Source: Bacillota bacterium
Lineage (GTDB): Bacteria; Bacillota; Clostridia; Acetivibrionales; DSM-1351
Direction: 5' to 3'
NCBI GenBank assembly: GCA_023400235.1
Contig: JAEXFI010000024.1
Span: 170,236-234,235, forward strand
Length of the DNA stretch: 64,000 nucleotides
Under the pieces are notes generated by a model that searched no databases, was not told the origin of the DNA, and saw only the letters and a program-made list of their open reading frames with translations. The position numbers were made by a program, and so were the translations under genes. Within the stretch, counting starts at the first letter, position 1. The number at the start of each line of letters is the position of its first letter. Positions 53,022 to 60,454 of the stretch are shown in pieces.

Positions 53022-53381
53022 TCAATAATTTTTAAAGTATGTACCCAATTTATCCTTACCCTCAAAAAGGTGGTTAAAATCCAGGTTTTCCATATCACTA
53101 GCCTGTTTAAAGACATAGCCGCCTCTGCAGCAGAAGCCAATGAAGTAGAAATCCCCGCAGCTATTGCATTTGAAGTAATGATTGATTGTGTAGCGGTCTT
53201 CCTTTTCACAATGAAGCAGAACATCTCCTATAGGGCTGTCCCCTGCATACAAGTCAAGAGTCCCCTGCTCTGCCAATGCAGCCAATTTATACAGATTTCC
53301 CATATAGTCTCCATTGAAGCTATTTATCATTTCCTTTACTTCAGAGCATTTGCTGCAAGCTCTTTTGCCAAAAGGGTTCAT
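53022..53381 (-). CDS. small orphan protein with zinc-binding Cys pairs
   Basis: A 119-aa protein with Cys pairs at ACSKCSEVKE (residues about 9-12) and KCNSCGDFYFIGFCC, likely coordinating one zinc ion. The middle is a globular alpha/beta region (IGDVLLHCEKEDRYTINHYF). I recognise no named family. It is read in the same direction as the HAD gene, 91 bases upstream of its start, within the repeat-flanked region. Confidence 0.55.
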   Translation of the reverse strand: MNPFGKRACSKCSEVKEMINSFNGDYMGNLYKLAALAEQGTLDLYAGDSPIGDVLLHCEKEDRYTINHYFKCNSCGDFYFIGFCCRGGYVFKQASDMENLDFNHLFEGKDKLGTYFKNY

Positions 53382-53487
53382 TATTTGCTTCCTCTTTTCT
53401 TCTTTTCCTCTTATAATCTCTTGTATTTATGACCTTTGACAGTGGACAGGATTTCTGACAGTCGCAACCCTGCTCTTTCATCAAAAG

Positions 53488-54015
53488 TTATAATGCTTTT
53501 ATTGCCTCTTTAATTCCACCATAGCATCCCCAGCAATATATATTTCCATTTGAATCTACCTGACCCATTTGCCAGTTCCCCTCATCACCTGTCTCTTCCA
53601 CAAGGCATAACCCGTCAAAGTATATTATGGCCCTAACTTCTATCTTATCTTTGTCGGTTCCATCGCTTCCACCATCCACAAAATCACAAAAAACACTTAC
53701 TTCTTTTGGGTCAACGAACTTTGCCCCCTGGCAAAAAGAATAGTCCCTGATCCATTCAATAGTCGGATTCCGTTCTGGTTCATCCATTAGTTTACGTAGC
53801 TCTTGTATTGCGAAATGCCCTGCATGTAAACCTTTATCAACAAAAATTGGACTTGAATTTTTTCTTGACCAGTATTCTCCATGTGAAATGTTATCTACTG
53901 GGTCATAATCATAAAAGAGAATATACACATCAATGCTATTACAATCCTCTCGCTCAGTTACTGTTGCTTTATATTTTCCACTGGGGGATATTATCTCATT
54001 AATCGTATTTTCCAT
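53488..54015 (-). CDS. orphan 175-aa protein
   Basis: A soluble acidic protein (SPSGKYKATVTEREDCNSID at the start, many Asp/Glu, ending GCYGGIKEAIKAL). It has the single-domain size and composition of standalone immunity or DUF-type proteins but no family I can name. Its Trp-rich end (GNWQMGQVDSNGNIYCWGCYGG) is distinctive. It lies alone between the zinc-site gene and pnuC. Confidence 0.5.
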   Translation of the reverse strand: MENTINEIISPSGKYKATVTEREDCNSIDVYILFYDYDPVDNISHGEYWSRKNSSPIFVDKGLHAGHFAIQELRKLMDEPERNPTIEWIRDYSFCQGAKFVDPKEVSVFCDFVDGGSDGTDKDKIEVRAIIYFDGLCLVEETGDEGNWQMGQVDSNGNIYCWGCYGGIKEAIKAL

Positions 54016-54088
54016 TTAATCTCCTGTAAGAACATCACTACATATTTCTGTAGCAGACTAACCTGCTATTTATATCACTGTGCATGAA

Positions 54089-54808
54089 TCATTCGTTCCC
54101 CAAATTCACTTTATTCATCTTTGACCACTTATAGAAACCATAAAATGCATTCAGAAGATATATGGACCACATGGACACCTGAATCATGTCTCCAGCCAAT
54201 ATCCACATGGTAACTGTTATAATATCAACCACAATCCAAAGAGCCCACTGTTCCTTATATCTTAACACCATAAGGGCATTTGCCACTATTGAAATTATAA
54301 GCGTAGTACTGTCCAGCCAGGTTTGTCTGCCTCCCAGCAGCGCTAATATGTATTGACAGCCTGCAATCCCCAGGGCTGTTGCCAAAATATAAACCCCAAT
54401 CTGTTTTGGACTCATTTTCTTTGACTTGACCGCATTTACATCCTCATTCATATGTTTTTTCCACATATACATGCCTATGAACTGAGTGGGAAGATAATAC
54501 AGTGCATTTAAGGCAACCTGCCCGTAGTATTTGCTTGTCATAGCTATTACAATATAAGCTGCGATATTTACAAAGCCAAAATAATATTGGGACCTTTTCC
54601 CCGAGGCGCAAAGTACCACACAGAAAACTCCGCATATTGCCGAAAGCGAATTTATAACAAGATACAACACTGAGCTTTCTTTATCAACCGATGCAAAATA
54701 GGAAGTAAAGCCAATTAACACAAGTACTTCAAACCACTGAAAAGGTGTCATGAAACTCATAAGCTTATCTGTCAGCTTTTTGCCTTTTTTATTTTCTAAT
54801 TCAATCAT
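54089..54808 (-). CDS. pnuC: nicotinamide riboside transporter PnuC
   Basis: A 239-aa membrane protein with about seven helices and the PnuC pattern: MTPFQWFEVLVLIGFTSYF at the start, NALYYLPTQFIGMYMWKKH with the conserved WxxN/H-type region, and AGDMIQVSMWSIYLLNAFYG at the end. It imports nicotinamide riboside. It starts three bases after the nadR stop, so the pair forms an NAD salvage operon. Confidence 0.93.
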   Translation of the reverse strand: MIELENKKGKKLTDKLMSFMTPFQWFEVLVLIGFTSYFASVDKESSVLYLVINSLSAICGVFCVVLCASGKRSQYYFGFVNIAAYIVIAMTSKYYGQVALNALYYLPTQFIGMYMWKKHMNEDVNAVKSKKMSPKQIGVYILATALGIAGCQYILALLGGRQTWLDSTTLIISIVANALMVLRYKEQWALWIVVDIITVTMWILAGDMIQVSMWSIYLLNAFYGFYKWSKMNKVNLGNE

Positions 54809-54811
54809 CCT

Positions 54812-55822
54812 CTACGCTCTCCCAAGTAATTTATCAATCAGGCTGACCGACTGCGAGAATCTCTCCTGATAATCGCCCGATATTATCTCAATATTGTACT
54901 CTCTTTCTTTGTACAGTTCCTTTATCCTATTGCTGTAATGCTCCCTGTCAGCCGCTATTACCGGACTCCGGTCTCCATCCTGAACAAATCTGACATCAGG
55001 CTCTAAAAAAAGTATCAAATCGTAATTGTTTAGTTGTGAGATAGCATCAGCCAGCTTTTCGTTCACAGCCTTGCCTTTTCCCTCAAGAAACTGAATATAA
55101 AACTTGGTAATCAGACAGTCCGTGTCTTCAAAAAGCACTTTATTGCTGTGCAGAAGAGCTTCTCTTTCCCTTACCTTATGTATTAAAAGGATATCTGTAA
55201 AATCCTCCGGAAGCATTAACATATCTGTTCCTGAGCGCTCGGATATATCCCTTCCCACTTCCTCCAAATAGTTGGTATTATAGTAGTTTGCCAGGTTGAT
55301 GGTCAGAGTTGATTTTCCAGTGCTTTCTCCGCCTATGAGCAGTACCTTTTTTGCATAATAGGGCCTTACCACATTGGGAAGCCATCCCCAATGAGCCATG
55401 ACATTATCTCTGAGCTTAGTCGAGGACATCTCATCCCTCTGCAAATAAATTGTTTCGGCTTCTGGATAACATTTGGCCCAAAAGCTGTTATTGTCATAAT
55501 CACTGCCGCAGAAGACAGCATCCAGCTTTTTGCCTGCAAATTCTTTGACCTTACCTGCGTCCCTCATCCAGTATTCTTCGGTATAAGCTTCCTTGGTCTT
55601 GGCAGCATCCTGCAGGACAAATAATCTCACATTGCCTATATGCTTTGTCAGCTGATATACCCAGCGGTATCTCACCCTTATATCGATTTCGTCTCTATTA
55701 ATACCTTCACTTATAACCAATATCAGTTCTTCACATTGGTTGGCCGCCTGAATAATACATCTCACATGTCCCAGATGCAGCGGGTTAAAGGAGCCTCCAT
55801 ACATTCCACATTTATACTTCAT
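54812..55822 (-). CDS. nadR: NadR-type NMN adenylyltransferase / ribosylnicotinamide kinase
   Basis: A 336-aa bifunctional enzyme. The N-terminal half is a nucleotidyltransferase (CGMYGGSFNPLHLGHVRCII and SSTKLRDN). The C-terminal half is an RNK P-loop kinase (VLLIGGESTGKSTLTINLAN, residues about 160-180). It phosphorylates nicotinamide riboside and adenylates NMN to NAD. The DNA-binding domain of E. coli NadR is absent, so it is not a repressor. Coupled with pnuC for uptake; distinct from the de novo enzyme nadD at 16 kb. Confidence 0.94.
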   Translation of the reverse strand: MKYKCGMYGGSFNPLHLGHVRCIIQAANQCEELILVISEGINRDEIDIRVRYRWVYQLTKHIGNVRLFVLQDAAKTKEAYTEEYWMRDAGKVKEFAGKKLDAVFCGSDYDNNSFWAKCYPEAETIYLQRDEMSSTKLRDNVMAHWGWLPNVVRPYYAKKVLLIGGESTGKSTLTINLANYYNTNYLEEVGRDISERSGTDMLMLPEDFTDILLIHKVREREALLHSNKVLFEDTDCLITKFYIQFLEGKGKAVNEKLADAISQLNNYDLILFLEPDVRFVQDGDRSPVIAADREHYSNRIKELYKEREYNIEIISGDYQERFSQSVSLIDKLLGRA

Positions 55823-55991
55823 TTAGTCATCCAATCTACTTTATTTTTATTAAGATACATCCTATTCAGGTAAGACATTTGATGCGAAATTATAATGCAG
55901 AGATAAGCGGACTTGACTTTTAAAAAGCATTTAGTTAATTATATTATATTTTATAATAAAATGACAGATAATCAACAGATTAGCTGTCGTT

Positions 55992-56249
55992 CTATTTATA
56001 ATCGAAAGGATTAACGTATAAATCAATTTGAATCTCTGTCTTGGTTCTTGAGCAGAAATCTATTACCTTTTTACTGAATCCCATAGCAGGTGTTAGACCC
56101 TCTTCAACCTTTAGTACTTGCATAAGAATGAAACGACATCTATATGTTTCCCTTATTAGCAGCAGTTCATCGACCTTGTGAAGCAATTGATTAACCACAG
56201 AATCTGCTTGTTCATCAGCATATAGAGTATCTACATAATCTGTTCCGTA
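55992..56249 (-). pseudogene. DUF4279-like gene fragment
   Basis: The frame encodes a C-terminal stretch similar in pattern to DUF4279 proteins: VDELLLIRETYRCRFILMQV, VEEGLTPAMGFSKKVIDF and the ending TEIQIDLYVNPFDYK. It is open only from a TAG near 56250, with no ATG; GTG 56198 is the only start. The N-terminal half is missing or frameshifted: a second frame upstream encodes YGPRFSTEQIM before a stop. I judge it a decayed gene. Confidence 0.45.
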
Positions 56250-56358
56250 CTAAATCTAGGACCATATATTATACTAAATGTCAGCAGTACATATGAGCAA
56301 ATGCTTTTCGATAAGGTTAACATGGTTGAAGCCGTAAATATCCCTTTAAATAGAACTT

Positions 56359-56460
56359 TTAGTCCTCCTCATAAACTTGAACTATAGGCCTGCCCCTGGG
56401 CGGCAGTATTTTCCTTATAAGCTTAGCATCTGCCTGTGACATATCCATAACATGAATCAT
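56359..56460 (-). CDS. possible 33-residue peptide or gene remnant
   Basis: ATG 56460 opens a 33-codon frame with a balanced composition (MIHVMDMSQADAKLIRKILP, then GRPIVQVYEED). No good ribosome-binding site is present and an in-frame stop lies 12 bases upstream. It lies in the spacer before the multicopper oxidase and may be the end of a lost gene. The remainder of 56250-56550 is AT-rich with no other feature. Confidence 0.25.
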   Translation of the reverse strand: MIHVMDMSQADAKLIRKILPPRGRPIVQVYEED

Positions 56461-56550
56461 ATACTGTCACTGTGGTGAAATAACTTCTCTTTTTCTGCCA
56501 GTGTTCCACTACAAATAAACAAATAACCCAATCAATGAGGAGTAAAAACC

Positions 56551-59500
56551 ATGGATTTAAACAGCATACCTGATAACACAGTTCAATCCGTGAATGCAAT
56601 GCCTGTTCTGGGGCCGGGCTCGCCCCCGGACTATTTCGGGTTTACGCCGAACTATGCCAACAGCCCCCTGCCGACATCCTATCCGTTGGTCACGATCACA
56701 GGTGGAGGCGGTGTGGGTGCGACGGCCTACGCGACCGTCTCTAACGGCAGCATTTCCAAAATTACCGTAAACGCAGCCGGCAACGGATTTACCTCCGCCC
56801 CTGCTGTATTGATAACGGGTGGATCCGGGTCAGGAGCTACGGCGCATGCCGTATTGTCAGGCGACTTTGTAAAAAGTATCGTCGTGGATATAGGCGGCAA
56901 TGGCTACAAGATTACAGGCGGCATGCGCAAATTTGTTGATTCCCTTCCGGGCCAGGGCTATGCCAACAGGAACAACCTCGGGCAATATATTCCCGTCGCC
57001 ATACCGGACACTGTGACATTTCCGGGCTGCGATTATTACGAGATTGAGTTGGACCAGTATACCAAACAAATGCACAGCGATTTACCGCCCACCAAACTGA
57101 GGGGCTATAGACAAACAAATACAACCGATTCCACAGTCAGTGTATTTCAATATTTCGGCCCATTGATTATAGCCAATCAGAACCGGGTCGTCCGTGTGAA
57201 GTTTACGAACAAACTGCCTACCGGCGCAGGGGGAGATCTTTTTTTACCGGTGGATACGACCGTAATGGGCGCTGGCATGGGGCCGTTGGGCATGGATGTG
57301 CCGCCGGGCATGCCTATGAATTATACCCAGAACCGTGCCAGCATTCACCTGCACGGCGGGGTGACGCCGTGGATCTGCGACGGAACCATGCACCAGTGGG
57401 TCACACCGGCGGGTGAAAACACGCCTTATCCGGTAGGTGTTTCCGTACGCTATGTACCTGATATGCCCAACCCCGGTCCGGGCGGTTTGACTTTCTACTA
57501 TACCAACCAGCAAAGCGCAAGATTTCTCTTTTTCCACGACCACACCTATGGAATCACCCGCCTGAATGTCTACGCGGGAGAAGAAGGAAACTACATTATC
57601 AACGACCCCGTGGAGCAGCAGCTTATTTCCACAGGAATTATTCCGTCTGAACAATTTATAATAAATATACAGGATAAAACCTATGTGCCCGACGACACAC
57701 AGCTGCAACGGCAGGATCCGCTCTGGGATAATGTGAAGTGGGGCGGCAAGGGGAGTCTGTGGTATCCTCATGTCTATATGCCAAACCAGAACTCCTTTGA
57801 TATCACTGGAGCAAACATGATGGGCCGGTGGGATTACGGCCCGTGGTTTTGGCCGCCCACGTTCCCAACACACGGACTCAAACCCAATCCCTATTACGAC
57901 CCTGTTGCAGCCCCGTGGGAACCGCCGCTGGAGCCGGGTTTTCCCGACCTCTCTATTGTGCCGGAGTCCTTCCTTGATACGCCGGTCATCAACGGCTGCG
58001 CGTACCCCTACCTGGAAGTAGGCAGGAAGGCATACCGCTTCCGGATACTGAACGGCTCCAACGAACGGTATTACAACCTTCAGCTCTATTTTGCGGAATC
58101 CAACACCCAGATGTGGAATCCGGATGGTACGCTGCGTGATGCTGGAGCGGGCGAAGTGCCCATGGTGCCTGCCATACCCAACGCCGGATATCCGGACAGA
58201 TGGCCCACCGACGGACGGACGGGCGGTGTACCGAATCCTACGGCGCAGGGCCCTGTGTTCATACAGTTCGGCAACGAGGGCGGCTTTTTGCCGGCTCCAG
58301 CTGTGCTGGAGAACACGCCTATCGGCTATATCTACAACCGCAGGGATGTAACCGTGCTCAATGTTTCAGAAAAGACTCTGTTTTTAGGGCCTGCTGAAAG
58401 GGCCGACGTCATCATCGACTTTTCACAGGTGCCCAACGGCACAAACGTCATACTGTATAATGATTCACCGGCTCCGGTACCAGGCTTTGATCCCCGTGTA
58501 GACTACTACACCGGAGACCCGGATATGACAGATACCGGCGGCGCGCCAACCACCCAACCCGGCTACGGCCCCAATATACGCACGCTGATGCAGTTTCGGG
58601 TGTTATCGTCCCATGGTGTGTCGGGCCCATATAATTTGGATGCTCTGAAGGCGGCGTTGCCCATAGCCTACGGTAAGACTCAGCCTCCCCCCATCGTCCC
58701 CAACGCGGTTTACAATGCCGCATTCGGACAGTCTGGCCCGGAGGATTCCTACGCTCGTATTCAGGATACCAGCCTGGCGTTTTTCAACGGCCCGTTGCAG
58801 GGTTTGACGTTGACGAATGGCGGCAGCGGCTATGTTACTGCTCCAACGGTTATCTTCACCGGCGGAGGCTCCGGAGCTTCGGCGGTGGCCACCATCGGCG
58901 GCGTTAAGTCAATCGCTGTTGTGTCCGGGGGTACGGGCTATACGTCTGTTCCTTCGGTGACCATTACCGGAGGCGGAGGTGCAGGGGCAACAGCTGTGGC
59001 AAGCCTGACAGGCATTGTTTCTGCGCTTAATATCTCAAACCCCGGCATTGGCTATCTCACTGCGCCCACGATTGCCATTAACGGCGGCGGGACCGGGGCT
59101 GCGGCAACGGCAACCGTGTTCGGCGGCCGTGTCGTGTCCATCACGTTGACCAGCGCCGGCACCGGTTATACCGGCGTGACCACGGTCGTTTTTACCGGAG
59201 GCGGGGGTATCGGAGCTGCTGCAACAGCGGTCATCACCAATATAGTGGATGTCATTACCGTGACCAACGGCGGAAGCGGATATTTGACTGTACCGGCTGT
59301 TGAGATTTTAGATGGAGGCGGAACCGGAGCGACTGCCATCGCGACTATAGCGCCCAATTCTGTCACAGGGATCACGCTGATTAACCCCGGAAATTATACC
59401 TCGGCTCCTGTCATCAGTTTTGTGGGCGGGGGCGGAACCGGCGCGGCAGCCACTGCGATAGGCTGGAATATGGCCATGTATTTAAAGGCCATCATAGAGG

Positions 59501-60417
59501 AGTTCGACCCGGATTACGGACGAATGAACGCGATGCTGGGGTTGGAAGTGCCAAACACACTGACCATGGGGCAGAATTCACTACCGTATACCGACGTAGA
59601 TCCGCCAACGGAGCTGTTTAAGATTGACCCGGGCAATACGCCGTATATTTCTCCGGATGCCGTTCAACTTTGGATCATTACGCATAACGGCGTTGATACT
59701 CATGTCCTCCACTGGCACCTGTTCAATGTTCAGGTTATCAACCGCGTCGGGTGGGATGGTGCGATTATGCCGCCGGACGATAACGAAGTCGGCTGGAAGG
59801 ATACGGTCAGAATGAACCCGCTGCAAAATTGCATTGTGGCCATTCGGCCCATAGCTCCGGTGGTGCCCTTTGAGCTGGTAAACAGCATCCGCCCGTTGAA
59901 TGTAACAATGCCCATTGGCTCCACACAGGGATTTATGAATGTAGATCCGCTCGGCGAGCCTGCGCCGGTTACCAACACGCTGACCAACTTTGGCTGGGAG
60001 TATATGTGGCATTGCCATATGTTGGGGCATGAAGAATTCATTATGATGCGCTCCATGGGCTTTGCTTATCCGCCGGTTGCACCCGGCAGCCTGGCGGCCA
60101 GTGCACAGCTTTACGGCGTGAACCTCAGCTGGCGGGATAACTCCGTGAACGAAACCGACTGGATCGTGGAGCGGGCATCGGCAGTGACAGGACCGTGGAC
60201 GGCCATCGCAACGCTACCGACCAAAACCGGTCCCGAGACAGGCGCTACGATCACCTATACGGACAACACGGCGATTCCGGGAACGACGTACTGGTACCGC
60301 GTCACCGCATCCAATACCGTGGGCTATACACAGGTTTACGCACCGCCTACAATCGGCTACCCTACGGTCACCAATCAATCCCTACCATCTAACACTGTCG
60401 TTATTTTGGCGATATAG
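56551..60417 (+). CDS. large multicopper oxidase with inserted Gly-rich repeats and FN3 domain
   Basis: A 1288-aa multicopper oxidase (laccase/CotA/bilirubin oxidase superfamily). All copper sites are present: HLH (266-268), HDH (329-331), HVLHWH (1051-1056) and HCHMLGHEEFIM (1154-1165) with the axial Met1165. Two Gly-rich repeats lie before the first cupredoxin domain (about 45-130), and about six more (749-970, each 33-36 aa, core P.V.ITGGGGxGAxAxA) are inserted between the second and third. A fibronectin-III-like domain follows (about 1170-1270). No signal peptide is seen. Its DNA is visibly GC-richer than the neighbours. AGGAG precedes the ATG. Probable transferred gene; substrate unknown. 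Confidence 0.88.
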   Translation: MDLNSIPDNTVQSVNAMPVLGPGSPPDYFGFTPNYANSPLPTSYPLVTITGGGGVGATAYATVSNGSISKITVNAAGNGFTSAPAVLITGGSGSGATAHAVLSGDFVKSIVVDIGGNGYKITGGMRKFVDSLPGQGYANRNNLGQYIPVAIPDTVTFPGCDYYEIELDQYTKQMHSDLPPTKLRGYRQTNTTDSTVSVFQYFGPLIIANQNRVVRVKFTNKLPTGAGGDLFLPVDTTVMGAGMGPLGMDVPPGMPMNYTQNRASIHLHGGVTPWICDGTMHQWVTPAGENTPYPVGVSVRYVPDMPNPGPGGLTFYYTNQQSARFLFFHDHTYGITRLNVYAGEEGNYIINDPVEQQLISTGIIPSEQFIINIQDKTYVPDDTQLQRQDPLWDNVKWGGKGSLWYPHVYMPNQNSFDITGANMMGRWDYGPWFWPPTFPTHGLKPNPYYDPVAAPWEPPLEPGFPDLSIVPESFLDTPVINGCAYPYLEVGRKAYRFRILNGSNERYYNLQLYFAESNTQMWNPDGTLRDAGAGEVPMVPAIPNAGYPDRWPTDGRTGGVPNPTAQGPVFIQFGNEGGFLPAPAVLENTPIGYIYNRRDVTVLNVSEKTLFLGPAERADVIIDFSQVPNGTNVILYNDSPAPVPGFDPRVDYYTGDPDMTDTGGAPTTQPGYGPNIRTLMQFRVLSSHGVSGPYNLDALKAALPIAYGKTQPPPIVPNAVYNAAFGQSGPEDSYARIQDTSLAFFNGPLQGLTLTNGGSGYVTAPTVIFTGGGSGASAVATIGGVKSIAVVSGGTGYTSVPSVTITGGGGAGATAVASLTGIVSALNISNPGIGYLTAPTIAINGGGTGAAATATVFGGRVVSITLTSAGTGYTGVTTVVFTGGGGIGAAATAVITNIVDVITVTNGGSGYLTVPAVEILDGGGTGATAIATIAPNSVTGITLINPGNYTSAPVISFVGGGGTGAAATAIGWNMAMYLKAIIEEFDPDYGRMNAMLGLEVPNTLTMGQNSLPYTDVDPPTELFKIDPGNTPYISPDAVQLWIITHNGVDTHVLHWHLFNVQVINRVGWDGAIMPPDDNEVGWKDTVRMNPLQNCIVAIRPIAPVVPFELVNSIRPLNVTMPIGSTQGFMNVDPLGEPAPVTNTLTNFGWEYMWHCHMLGHEEFIMMRSMGFAYPPVAPGSLAASAQLYGVNLSWRDNSVNETDWIVERASAVTGPWTAIATLPTKTGPETGATITYTDNTAIPGTTYWYRVTASNTVGYTQVYAPPTIGYPTVTNQSLPSNTVVILAI

Positions 60418-60454
60418 TGATGTATGCATTCGAAATTAAAAGGAGTAAAAGCTC

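Noticed and set aside
58798..59460. Repeated DNA in the oxidase as a recent tandem duplication or CRISPR array
   Set aside because: Repeats are conserved at protein level (33-36 aa) but diverged in DNA, so they are protein repeats.
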